A stretch of DNA of 27,241 nucleotides from a virus, in IMG/VR virus record IMGVR_UViG_3300042521_002517, positions 1 to 27,241 of that record; one strand, given 5' to 3'. Within the stretch, counting starts at the first letter, position 1. Each line of letters begins with the position of its first letter. Position numbers and translations under genes: made by a program. The notes under the pieces are model-generated. The model searched no databases. It was not told the origin of the DNA and was given only the letters and a program-made list of their open reading frames with translations. Positions 21,165 through 27,047 of the stretch are shown here, piece after piece.

Positions 21165-21338
21165 ATGAAGCGAAGCGCTATCAAGACTGGCATTTGGGGC
21201 GGCTTTGCCGCATGGGTAGGAGTGCAGACATACAGGCTGATCACGGCTGTTGTCTTGTTCATCCAATTGGTGTTCGGACTCTCTCTTGGTCTTGCATCGC
21301 TCTGGATTGCCGTACACTACAATCTAATACCCAACTGA
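21165..21338 (+). CDS. Small single-pass membrane protein
   Basis: The 57-residue frame starts two bases after the previous stop. A basic N terminus (MKRSAIK) and a hydrophobic stretch from about residue 26 to 51 (ITAVVLFIQLVFGLSLGLAS...) indicate one or two membrane passes. Small membrane proteins of early phage clusters can act in superinfection exclusion or lysis control; nothing more specific can be said. Its stop TGA is followed by the next cassette promoter after one base. Confidence 0.6.
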   Translation: MKRSAIKTGIWGGFAAWVGVQTYRLITAVVLFIQLVFGLSLGLASLWIAVHYNLIPN

Positions 21339-21339
21339 G

Positions 21340-21368
21340 TTGACCTGATATTTGGTCTGTGCTATACT
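21340..21368 (+). promoter_or_regulatory. Cassette promoter 1 (sigma70-type)
   Basis: TTGACC (21340-21345), 17-bp spacer containing TTGGTCT, and TATACT (21363-21368). The -35 begins one base after the upstream TGA. No dyad is present in this copy. Confidence 0.85.
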
Positions 21369-21395
21369 GACTTCACTGTTCAAATGGAGTTCCAA

Positions 21396-21767
21396 ATGAA
21401 AGTGTTCGTGTACTTCAACTTGCACAAGAAGTGCTGGTCTGTCAAAGCTCTCGAGGGTCCCCGCAAGGGCCGTGTGGTCCAGCATGCGAAGACTATCGCA
21501 CTGCATAACGTCACATTCAAGGTGTCCGAGGCTGGACGTCAACGAGTGCTGCGGGAGAAGAAGAAGAATGTGCATGCAGGAGCTGTTGGCACGCTGGATG
21601 TGTACTCATATGAGCCCTGGTTGGGATTGCAGGGTTCTGTTCACGATCTCACCAAGGTATCGTACAATCCCTATAAGGCAGGACACTTCGTTAACAAAGA
21701 GACGAATGAGCCTGTCCACACCGCGCAGTATGCGTATCTCGTTGACAAATCCGTAATGGTGAAATAA
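21396..21767 (+). CDS. Conserved-type phage hypothetical protein
   Basis: The 123-residue protein starts at ATG 21396, six bases after GGAG; an ATG at 21384 lacks a ribosome site. It reads VFVYFNLHKKCWSVKALEGP...GRVVQHA, ALHNVTFKVSEAGRQRVLREKKKNVHAG, then VGTLDVYS and YNPYKAGHFVNKETNEPVHTAQYAYL. I recall this layout from small proteins of diverse phages without an assigned role. The arrangement of basic helix after a beta segment suggests nucleic-acid contact. It is transcribed from cassette promoter 1 and abuts the next gene. Confidence 0.8.
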   Translation: MKVFVYFNLHKKCWSVKALEGPRKGRVVQHAKTIALHNVTFKVSEAGRQRVLREKKKNVHAGAVGTLDVYSYEPWLGLQGSVHDLTKVSYNPYKAGHFVNKETNEPVHTAQYAYLVDKSVMVK

Positions 21768-22175
21768 ATGTTCGATTCCACTCGCTTCGCAAGCTACAAC
21801 GACTACAACGACTATCTCACCCGCAAGCTCGCTCATTACAATGAGTGGCTGGGCGATCCCAAGCGGACGTTCAAGAATGGTCCCTACCCAGGGTTCCCGG
21901 AGGACCTCGAGCACGCAGCTCGCATCCAGTCCTTCAAGAAGGCAGCTGCTCAGGAGTTCGAGAAGAAGGCGAACCCTCCCATTGAGCGCAAGAAGAAGTC
22001 AAAGAAGGCAAAGAAGACAGCCGATGGTGGCCCTACCAAGCAAGAGCGTGCTGTTGACATTTTCAAGCGTTTGAGTGGGGAGAAGGCTGCGACCATTCAA
22101 GCAATCCAGGATGAGCTTGGTATGTCGCTCGCTGGTGCCACCACATACTTCTACAATGCAAAGAAGTTGGTCTGA
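21768..22175 (+). CDS. Lys-rich protein with a GATTYFYNAKK C-terminal module
   Basis: The 135-residue protein has an N-terminal helical part rich in Tyr and Asp (ASYNDYNDYLTRKLAHYNEWL), a strongly basic linker (ERKKKSKKAKKT, residues 73-84), and a C-terminal module (about 92-135) reading RAVDIFKRL...TIQAIQDELGMSLAGATTYFYNAKK. The same module ends the protein at 24121-24429. Its helix, turn, helix pattern with a Lys-rich arm looks like a DNA-binding domain joined to a histone-like tail. It starts directly after the previous stop and shares promoter 1. Confidence 0.8.
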   Translation: MFDSTRFASYNDYNDYLTRKLAHYNEWLGDPKRTFKNGPYPGFPEDLEHAARIQSFKKAAAQEFEKKANPPIERKKKSKKAKKTADGGPTKQERAVDIFKRLSGEKAATIQAIQDELGMSLAGATTYFYNAKKLV

Positions 22176-22176
22176 G

Positions 22177-22216
22177 TTGACCTAAGGTCTGGTCTGTTGT
22201 AATATGGCCAGACCTT
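22177..22216 (+). promoter_or_regulatory. Cassette promoter 2 with 9-bp dyad around the -10
   Basis: TTGACC (22177-22182), 17-bp spacer and TAATAT (22200-22205). AAGGTCTGG (22184-22192) and CCAGACCTT (22208-22216) are perfect inverted arms that flank the -10 box. Confidence 0.9.
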
Positions 22217-22231
22217 AACAAGGAGATAGAG

Positions 22232-22537
22232 ATGTCAGTTCAAATCAAATCTGTTATTCGTCCTACTCAACTCGTTCGCAATGTAATGTACAAACATGGA
22301 AACGCTCTTGTGTTCACTAATAAGTATCCCACCTGTAGGACTGTCAAGTGTTATTTTGATCCCAAAGTAGGTGCAGAGGAACTCAAATCAGACATCACAA
22401 CAGTTCTACAAACAGCAGGTGTACAAGAGTTCAAAATCAAAACTCTAAAGTACACGGATCCATTTCTCTTGGGTCGTATGTGTCACACTTTTCATTCTCT
22501 CATTGTAAGAATCCCTTTCTCGGAACAAGCTCAATAA
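22232..22537 (+). CDS. Small hypothetical protein
   Basis: The 101-residue protein follows AAGGAG with spacing typical of the cluster. It reads as alternating strands and helices (LVRNVMYKHGNALVFTNKYP, VGAEELKSDITTVLQTAGV, then KIKTLKYTDPFLLG, HSLIVRIPF), a ferredoxin-like pattern. No family is recognised. It has AT-richer codons than its downstream neighbours. It has its own cassette promoter. Confidence 0.75.
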   Translation: MSVQIKSVIRPTQLVRNVMYKHGNALVFTNKYPTCRTVKCYFDPKVGAEELKSDITTVLQTAGVQEFKIKTLKYTDPFLLGRMCHTFHSLIVRIPFSEQAQ

Positions 22538-22545
22538 ACAAATAG

Positions 22546-22585
22546 TTGACCTAAGGTCTGGTCTATAGTAATATGGCCAGACCTT
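22546..22585 (+). promoter_or_regulatory. Cassette promoter 3 with 9-bp dyad around the -10
   Basis: TTGACC (22546-22551), 17-bp spacer and TAATAT (22569-22574). Arms AAGGTCTGG (22553-22561) and CCAGACCTT (22577-22585). Nearly identical to cassette promoter 2, including the leader AAGGAGATAGAGATG, which suggests recent duplication. Confidence 0.9.
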
Positions 22586-22600
22586 ATCAAGGAGATAGAG

Positions 22601-22828
22601 ATGTACGTTCAAGTCTACATTCCTACTGTGATTCTCGAGATGGTTGAAGAGGCCTTTGAAGGGCTCTTTGGCCGCAGGCCAACCACAAAGGAGCTGCGGG
22701 ACTTCTTCGCAGCAGACGTAGCAACACTGTACGATCAAGGCATTCACGAAGCTCCTACAAACGAGCTCGAGGACTCCCTGCACCACTTCTTCTATCACCA
22801 ATTCAACACTCCTCCGGAGGCTGCATAA
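22601..22828 (+). CDS. Small acidic hypothetical protein
   Basis: The 75-residue protein is mostly helical and acidic (ILEMVEEAFEGLFGRRPTTK, ELRDFFAADVATLYDQGI). It starts like its neighbour 22232 with a leader duplicated from cassette 2. No family is recognised. Its stop overlaps the next start by one base (TAATG). Confidence 0.72.
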   Translation: MYVQVYIPTVILEMVEEAFEGLFGRRPTTKELRDFFAADVATLYDQGIHEAPTNELEDSLHHFFYHQFNTPPEAA

Positions 22829-22965
22829 TGAGCTGGGCACGCAAGATGGCTGACAAGCGGAAGATCAATCGTGTATTGGTCCGCTGCAAGAATGTCCGAC
22901 ACAATGACAAGCGTACTAAGGTCATGGAGCGTGAGCTCCGCAAAGAAGAGCGAGGTGTAGCATGA
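22828..22965 (+). CDS. Small very basic protein
   Basis: The 45-residue frame starts on the last base of the previous stop and ends in an ATGA overlap with the next gene, which supports it as real. Of 45 residues about 19 are Lys, Arg or His (MSWARKMADKRKINRVLVRC ... KRTKVMERELRKEERG). It probably binds nucleic acid; no family is recognised. Confidence 0.6.
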   Translation: MSWARKMADKRKINRVLVRCKNVRHNDKRTKVMERELRKEERGVA

Positions 22966-23123
22966 GCCGTGCGAAAGAACTCCTGGAAGACATCAAAGAA
23001 GACATCCGTGATGGGTTCCTCTCTGACAAAGCCATCGCACGGAAGTATGATGTGCCTATTGAGTGGGTGTACATTGCGTGGGACCAGCTCTGTCAAGAAG
23101 AACATAATCGTGAGTTGACCTGA
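22962..23123 (+). CDS. Small helix-turn-helix protein
   Basis: The 53-residue protein contains IKEDIRDGFLSDKAIARKYD followed by VPIEWVYIAWDQL, a clean homeodomain-like helix-turn-helix: helix, DKAIARKYDVP turn, recognition helix. It could be a transcription regulator or a small DNA-binding adaptor. Its last codons (Leu-Thr) are encoded by the TTGACC of the next cassette promoter, so the coding and promoter sequences overlap. Confidence 0.68.
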   Translation: MSRAKELLEDIKEDIRDGFLSDKAIARKYDVPIEWVYIAWDQLCQEEHNRELT

Positions 23124-23143
23124 TACCTGGTCTATAGTATGAT
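23115..23143 (+). promoter_or_regulatory. Cassette promoter 4
   Basis: TTGACC (23115-23120), 17-bp spacer containing CTGGTCT, and TATGAT (23138-23143) followed by GGCCTCACGTTAAACAAAGGAG split over the leader. No dyad. Confidence 0.85.
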
Positions 23144-23171
23144 GGCCTCACGTTAAACAAAGGAGTTAGTG

Positions 23172-23402
23172 ATGAGCCAAGCACAGTTCTTCTACGAAGT
23201 CGATCGGGAGCAAGCAGAGATAGAAGATGTCAACGCCGAGCTGCATATCCTTGCAGACGAAGTGCAGCAGGAAGTAATCGAAGAGCAGTTCCGTCGGTTC
23301 CTGCAGGAAGTATTCGGAGCTCTCTACGAGGAGATCGATCTGGGTTGTGAGTTCGACCTCATCCAGGATATGGAAGCTGGTTGGGATCTTCATAAGGCCT
23401 GA
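23172..23402 (+). CDS. Small very acidic helical protein
   Basis: The 76-residue protein starts at ATG 23172, six bases after AAGGAG. It is almost entirely helical with many Glu and Asp (VDREQAEIEDVNAELHILAD, EVQQEVIEEQFRRFLQEVFG). Such acidic small phage proteins sometimes mimic DNA and inhibit host DNA-binding enzymes, which is a possibility rather than a finding. No family is recognised. Confidence 0.72.
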   Translation: MSQAQFFYEVDREQAEIEDVNAELHILADEVQQEVIEEQFRRFLQEVFGALYEEIDLGCEFDLIQDMEAGWDLHKA

Positions 23403-23403
23403 G

Positions 23404-23438
23404 TTGACCAAAGGGCTGGTCTCAAGTAGGCTGGCCCT
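23404..23438 (+). promoter_or_regulatory. Cassette promoter 5 with short dyad
   Basis: TTGACC (23404-23409), 17-bp spacer and a weak -10 TAGGCT (23427-23432). AGGGC (23412-23416) and GCCCT (23434-23438) are inverted around it. It starts one base after the upstream TGA. Confidence 0.72.
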
Positions 23439-23460
23439 ACTTTAACAGACGGAGAACGAA

Positions 23461-23649
23461 ATGGACAAAGATTTATTCCGCAAAGATCCCAGAGACTTTG
23501 CATTGGGTCTTGTAAACAACGGGCTTATCTCTGCAGAGAGTTTGCTCACTGCGGCACTGGTGTACATGAGCACTGATGAGGTGCGTGATATGCTGGACAG
23601 CAACGAACTCAGCCCACGCTTCTCAGAAGATGATGAAGTTGAAGTTTAA
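23461..23649 (+). CDS. Small acidic hypothetical protein
   Basis: The 62-residue protein follows GGAGAACGAA. It reads DPRDFALGLVNNGLISAESLLTAALVYMSTDEVRDMLDSNEL, two or three helices in a compact domain, and ends acidic (SEDDEVEV). No family is recognised. It is followed by AGGAG for the next gene with no separate promoter. Confidence 0.72.
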   Translation: MDKDLFRKDPRDFALGLVNNGLISAESLLTAALVYMSTDEVRDMLDSNELSPRFSEDDEVEV

Positions 23650-23661
23650 CAGGAGATGGTA

Positions 23662-24063
23662 ATGAAAGCTGGAACGTACTACATTGGTGACCTCTGCTAT
23701 GTGTTCAACATGGACGACTGGAATGATGTGTGCAACATCACGATGGATGGACGCGAGGGTGAGTTTGAGCTGCCAGATGGTCGCAAGTTCGCACTCTACA
23801 ACACTGCATATGGTGACGGAGAGTACAACGACCAGTTTGGCAACAAATACCCTGTCGACTCTGGCACCATCGGATGTGTGTTGTGGAAAGACACTTCTCG
23901 CTATGAGTACATCCTTACTGATGTGGGTGCTGTTGTTGACATGAAAGAGGATTTCGATACCTGCTCGGATGGGAACGGTCTCATCAAAATTGGCAGTACG
24001 ACCATCGATACTGCTGAGGAATGGCTCGATCAGTACGATGAAGAGAATGAAGAATGGAGTTGA
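23662..24063 (+). CDS. Conserved-type phage hypothetical protein (YYIGDLCYV family)
   Basis: The 133-residue protein starts at ATG 23662, six bases after AGGAG; an ATG at 23656 overlaps that ribosome site. The layout GTYYIGDLCYVF, EFELPDGRKFALYNTAYGDG, YPVDSGTIGCVLWKD is one I recall from many phages and some bacteria, always without a known function. It appears to be a beta-rich fold; the DxC and YGDGxY motifs are its most conserved parts. Its stop TGA is inside TTGACC of the next promoter. Confidence 0.82.
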   Translation: MKAGTYYIGDLCYVFNMDDWNDVCNITMDGREGEFELPDGRKFALYNTAYGDGEYNDQFGNKYPVDSGTIGCVLWKDTSRYEYILTDVGAVVDMKEDFDTCSDGNGLIKIGSTTIDTAEEWLDQYDEENEEWS

Positions 24064-24088
24064 CCTGAAATCTGGTCTGTGCTATAGT
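24060..24088 (+). promoter_or_regulatory. Cassette promoter 6
   Basis: TTGACC (24060-24065), 17-bp spacer containing CTGGTCT, and TATAGT (24083-24088) followed by GGCCTCACGTTAATCA. The -35 contains the stop codon of the upstream gene. No dyad. Confidence 0.87.
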
Positions 24089-24120
24089 GGCCTCACGTTA
24101 ATCAATTAAAGGAGTTTCAA

Positions 24121-24429
24121 ATGAACCAAGTCTTCTCAATGCTCACCCAGTCCCTCATCGATGGCAAAGATGCTGCTGCTGCAGCGGTTGCTCCTGCAAA
24201 GAAGAAAGCTGTCCGGGCTAAGCCTGCAGCGAAGAAGGATCTTGCAGAGCAGGTGGTCGAAGTAGTAAAGCTAAAGGCTCGTCCAGGTACGAAGGCTGAT
24301 CTCGCCCTGGAGATCGTGCAGAAGGCTGCTAGCCGCAAAGAAGCGATCGCTGAGATCATGGATGTGTGTGGTATGACGGTGCAGGGAGCAACGACGTACT
24401 ACTACAATGCAAAGAAGAAGCTGGCCTAA
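24121..24429 (+). CDS. Ala/Lys-rich histone-like protein with a GATTYYYNAKK module
   Basis: The 102-residue protein has a short helical start, an Ala/Lys/Pro-rich segment (AAAAVAPAKKKAVRAKPAAK, about residues 19-38) like histone H1 or AlgP tails, and a C-terminal module (about 58-101) reading LALEIVQKAASRKEAIAEIM then CGMTVQGATTYYYNAKKK. The module is shared with the protein at 21768-22175. It may condense or mark DNA, or act in transcription; that is inference from composition. It is expressed from cassette promoter 6 alone. Confidence 0.82.
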   Translation: MNQVFSMLTQSLIDGKDAAAAAVAPAKKKAVRAKPAAKKDLAEQVVEVVKLKARPGTKADLALEIVQKAASRKEAIAEIMDVCGMTVQGATTYYYNAKKKLA

Positions 24430-24430
24430 G

Positions 24431-24465
24431 TTGACAACAAGGCTGGCCTGTTGTAGGCTGGCCTT
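24431..24465 (+). promoter_or_regulatory. Cassette promoter 7 with imperfect 10-bp dyad
   Basis: TTGACA (24431-24436), 17-bp spacer and weak -10 TAGGCT (24454-24459). AAGGCTGGCC (24439-24448) and GGCTGGCCTT (24456-24465) are inverted at 8 of 10 positions. Confidence 0.7.
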
Positions 24466-24488
24466 TCATTCATCATAAGGAGTATACC

Positions 24489-24791
24489 ATGTTCGCAATG
24501 CCTAACACTCGTCAAGTTCGTCAAATTATTCGTGATGCAGCCCGTGATGTCGGTGTCACGTTTGAGCGTCATTCGTGGACAGACAAAGTGGATGTTGAGA
24601 ATCCGAAGCTGCGTCAGGTCTGCTTGAGTCCTCTCTATCTGGGACCTGAGCCTCACAGCAAGTATGACGAGCTGATCAACATCATCCGCAATCGTCTTGC
24701 TCAACACAACCTCCTCATCATTCAAGGGTTGTCTGATCATCTCTATGTTCGGTTCTATGGCGAGATCGCCCCTCGCAAAAAGAAGGCCTGA
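24489..24791 (+). CDS. Small hypothetical protein
   Basis: The 100-residue protein follows ATAAGGAG. It begins with a basic helix (NTRQVRQIIRDAARDVGVTF), then a loop and a second helical part (KYDELINIIRNRLAQHNLLI), a strand (LYVRFYG) and a basic tail (APRKKKA). The shape is compatible with a small nucleic-acid-binding fold. No family is recognised. Confidence 0.75.
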   Translation: MFAMPNTRQVRQIIRDAARDVGVTFERHSWTDKVDVENPKLRQVCLSPLYLGPEPHSKYDELINIIRNRLAQHNLLIIQGLSDHLYVRFYGEIAPRKKKA

Positions 24792-24797
24792 CCTGAG

Positions 24798-24834
24798 TTG
24801 ACCGTGAGGCTGGTCTATGGTATACTGGCCTCAC
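24798..24834 (+). promoter_or_regulatory. Cassette promoter 8 with 7-bp dyad
   Basis: TTGACC (24798-24803), 17-bp spacer with CTGGTCT, and TATACT (24821-24826). GTGAGGC (24804-24810) and GCCTCAC (24828-24834) are perfect inverted arms around the -10. Confidence 0.9.
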
Positions 24835-24854
24835 GTTAAACAAAGGAGTTAGTG

Positions 24855-25052
24855 ATGTACATCAACCTTCAGCCGAGCAAGACCTACAAGACCCGCGAGA
24901 ACGCCATCAAGGCAGCGATGACGCAGGTCTGCAGCAAGCGTGACGATCTCCGGTTCATCATCAGCATCACGGAAGACGGTCGCTTCTTCCCAGTGTTCCT
25001 CGGTGTCAATGCTCTGCCGGTGATCCACATCGGATTCTGCGTAGCAGCCTAA
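24855..25052 (+). CDS. Small hypothetical protein
   Basis: The 65-residue protein starts at ATG 24855, six bases after AAGGAG. It reads KTYKTRENAIKAAMTQV and DDLRFIISITEDGRFFPVFLG, a helix followed by two strands, and ends hydrophobic (PVIHIGFCVAA). The strand pair around TEDGRFFPV is typical of small phage beta-hairpin proteins. No family is recognised. Confidence 0.72.
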   Translation: MYINLQPSKTYKTRENAIKAAMTQVCSKRDDLRFIISITEDGRFFPVFLGVNALPVIHIGFCVAA

Positions 25053-25055
25053 GAG

Positions 25056-25090
25056 TTGACGAGGCCAGTGTTCTGAGGGATACTGGCCTC
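25056..25090 (+). promoter_or_regulatory. Cassette promoter 9 with 9-bp dyad
   Basis: TTGACG (25056-25061), 17-bp spacer and GATACT (25079-25084). GAGGCCAGT (25061-25069) and ACTGGCCTC (25082-25090) are perfect inverted arms; the right one overlaps the -10. Confidence 0.82.
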
Positions 25091-25112
25091 ACTGTTAAAC
25101 AAGGAGCTAATA

Positions 25113-25352
25113 ATGAGTGCAAACGAGATCAAAGTCTACGGCATGTCGGTCGAGCGCATCCAGGAAGAGTATGTCAACAGCATCACGGCTCAGTGCTGCG
25201 GCCTGGAGATGGTCGTAGCTGGCATCCTGAGCGATGTGCAAGAGGTTGTGTCGTTTGACCATGTCAGGCCCGAGCAAATCCGTCAGCAGCTGAACATCGC
25301 TAAGTACCTCCTTACGCTGCTGGCTCGGCAGCGTCGTGAGCAGGTAGCATGA
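25113..25352 (+). CDS. Small helical hypothetical protein
   Basis: The 79-residue protein follows AAGGAGCTAATA. It is mainly helical (VERIQEEYVNSITAQCCGLE, QIRQQLNIAKYLLTLLARQR). No family is recognised. It is coupled to the next gene by an ATGA overlap. Confidence 0.72.
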   Translation: MSANEIKVYGMSVERIQEEYVNSITAQCCGLEMVVAGILSDVQEVVSFDHVRPEQIRQQLNIAKYLLTLLARQRREQVA

Positions 25353-25534
25353 AGTACTCAGAGATGTCCTTCGTCGCCTTCCTGCAGGCGGCGGAGGATT
25401 ACGCAGAAGCAGAGGGAGCGCTGGCGGAGTTCACGACTGCGTACCAGTACTACAGGGTGTACTGCAGTGTAAAGGACAGCACACTGCTTGCCCTCAATGA
25501 TGTGTTCGGCAGAGAATGTCCTCTCATTCATTAA
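25349..25534 (+). CDS. Small hypothetical protein
   Basis: The 61-residue protein starts at the ATGA overlap. It is helical at the N terminus (FVAFLQAAEDYAEAEGALAE) followed by Tyr-rich segments (YQYYRVYC). No family is recognised. It ends ten bases before the next start, with AAGGAG right after the stop. Confidence 0.65.
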   Translation: MKYSEMSFVAFLQAAEDYAEAEGALAEFTTAYQYYRVYCSVKDSTLLALNDVFGRECPLIH

Positions 25535-25544
25535 GGAGTTCAAC

Positions 25545-25907
25545 ATGAGTACTCGTTCATTCATCGGCATGGCTAAGAGCAATGGCGAACTGATCGGCAA
25601 CTACTGTCACTATGATGGCTATCCCGAGCACGTCGGTGTGGCGCTTGTTACGTACTACAGCACCGCTGAGCATGCCATCGCTCTGATCGGTGGTCCGCGG
25701 ATCCGCTGCATTGGGCCCGACGGCGAAGTCGAGCGCTTCAAGGACAGCGATATTGGCACGGAGACATTTGAGAGTGTGAATGAGGTACTCAACAGCGGCT
25801 ACGATTACTGCTACCTCTTCTCTAAGGAGGAGCAGCGCTGGACGTGTTTCGGTCGGGATTATGGCCCCTACGCATCCATCATCGTCTCCAAAGAGATCCC
25901 GGGTTGA
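25545..25907 (+). CDS. Conserved-type phage hypothetical protein (CHYDGYPEHVG family)
   Basis: The 120-residue protein starts at ATG 25545, six bases after AAGGAG. It reads RSFIGMAKSNGELIGNYCHY, DGYPEHVGVALVTYYS, AIALIGGPRIRCIGPDGEVE, then a Tyr/Trp-rich end (DYCYLFSKEEQRWTCF). I recall the CxYDGYPxHxG motif from many phage and bacterial proteins without a known role. It looks like a beta-sandwich with a conserved Asp/His cluster. Its stop TGA is inside TTGACC of the next promoter. Confidence 0.82.
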   Translation: MSTRSFIGMAKSNGELIGNYCHYDGYPEHVGVALVTYYSTAEHAIALIGGPRIRCIGPDGEVERFKDSDIGTETFESVNEVLNSGYDYCYLFSKEEQRWTCFGRDYGPYASIIVSKEIPG

Positions 25908-25932
25908 CCTGTTACCTGGTCTAGGGGATACT
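25904..25932 (+). promoter_or_regulatory. Cassette promoter 10
   Basis: TTGACC (25904-25909), 17-bp spacer containing CTGGTCT, and GATACT (25927-25932). No GGCC downstream and no clear dyad. The -35 contains the upstream stop codon. Confidence 0.8.
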
Positions 25933-25961
25933 CTCCCTACTGTCAAATAAAGGAGCTGATC

Positions 25962-26177
25962 ATGCAACAACAGAGCTGGGTGAAAGATGGCGAGCGTATC
26001 CGTGGGAACTATCATGGGAATGTTGTGGAGGGTGTTGTGCATGACAGCCGAGTAAAGTACGGCGGCATGGTACAGTACAGAGTCATGCTTGACAACACTG
26101 TTCGCCTGCCATGGCGCTCTGAGCCAGTCAGCGTAGTCTTGCTGGACGAGAGCGAAGTGCTCCCCAGCGAAGTCTGA
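25962..26177 (+). CDS. Small beta-rich hypothetical protein
   Basis: The 71-residue protein follows AAAGGAGCTGATC. It has WVKDGERIRGNYHGNVVEGV and VQYRVMLDNTVRLPWRSEPV, the strand pattern of an SH3-like or Tudor-like barrel, then an acidic end. Such folds in phages often bind DNA or a partner protein. It is the last gene of the small-gene cluster; palindromes follow. Confidence 0.72.
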   Translation: MQQQSWVKDGERIRGNYHGNVVEGVVHDSRVKYGGMVQYRVMLDNTVRLPWRSEPVSVVLLDESEVLPSEV

Positions 26178-26393
26178 GTGCTCGCAGGGGCCCCTGCGGC
26201 CCCCTGCAGAGTCGTACTGCTCCCCTGCATACCGCCGGGGGCCCGCCTTTTTTAACGCGCAGGTACCCGTACCCGGGTTCCAGTACTTGGCCGTGTGTTC
26301 TCAAAGGGGCCCCCGCCTTGTTTTATCCGAATCTGAAAAAAGTCGTCTCAAAAAATTTTTTTGGCAAAAAATCGCGAAAAGGAGCGTCTACAA
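26178..26393. other. GC-rich palindromes and terminator-like elements
   Basis: CGCAGGGG (26183-26190) and CCCCTGCG (26191-26198) form a perfect 16-bp palindrome with no spacer. CCCCTGC recurs at 26201-26210 and 26221-26228, the core of the decamer repeat at 20.5 kb. CGGGGGCCCGCC followed by six T (26236-26253) and GGGGCCCC followed by CGCCTTGTTTT (26306-26324) look like terminator remnants with short stems. An A-rich leader then leads to AAAAGGAG at 26377. This closes the small-gene cluster. Confidence 0.6.
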
Positions 26394-27047
26394 ATGATCT
26401 GGGCTATCCGAATTACATTCTTCTTATTGGCGCCTCTTATCCTCTATTGGCAGTATAGAGACGTGCAGAATCTTTTTGCGAGTGTAGAGGCACTCTATGA
26501 GAATCAGATTGTTATCGTACAGGGACAGTTAGCGATTACATCAGATATCAAGGAGTTGCGAGCAGAAGTATTGCAGCAACCAGTGCCGTCAGTGCCATCG
26601 GCGCCTGCACCTAGTATTAAGCCTCCTTTGCAAGTGATCCGTACAGATTATCAATTGAAGCATGACCCGCTTGACATCTTCTGTATGGCAAAGAACATAT
26701 ATCATGAAGCTGCACATGAGCCTGAGATCGGTCGCTATGCAGTTGCGCAGGTAACACTTAACCGCAAAATGAATCCTAAGTATCCAAAGAAGATTTGTGA
26801 TGTGATCCTGGATCCATATCAGTTTAGTTGGGCAAACGATAAGAAGATTCGCTGGACTAATCCTAAAGGTCCTGCATGGGAGGAATCCAAGCGTATTGCA
26901 TATAATGTAGTAGTAGAGGGGTATAGAGTGAAAGGACTAGAGCATGGCCTCTTCTATCATGCAGATTATGTCAGTCCTAAATGGCGCGATAACAATGCTC
27001 ATATCACTCAGATCGGTAGACATATCTTCTATAGCCGGGCACTTTAA
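26394..27047 (+). CDS. Membrane-anchored cell-wall hydrolase (SleB/Hydrolase_2 family)
   Basis: The 217-residue protein starts at ATG 26394, nine bases after AAAAGGAG; a TTG at 26361 upstream is less likely. An N-terminal membrane segment (IRITFFLLAPLILYW, residues 5-19) is followed by a Pro-rich linker and the SleB-type domain from about residue 92: IFCMAKNIYHEAAHEP with Glu105, RYAVAQVTLNR, YPKKICDVI, YQFSWAND, GLFYHADYV. These are landmarks of peptidoglycan lytic transglycosylase or amidase-type hydrolases. A membrane anchor without cleavage site suggests a signal-arrest endolysin or an envelope-localised enzyme. It overlaps the sulfatase start by one base. Confidence 0.9.
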   Translation: MIWAIRITFFLLAPLILYWQYRDVQNLFASVEALYENQIVIVQGQLAITSDIKELRAEVLQQPVPSVPSAPAPSIKPPLQVIRTDYQLKHDPLDIFCMAKNIYHEAAHEPEIGRYAVAQVTLNRKMNPKYPKKICDVILDPYQFSWANDKKIRWTNPKGPAWEESKRIAYNVVVEGYRVKGLEHGLFYHADYVSPKWRDNNAHITQIGRHIFYSRAL

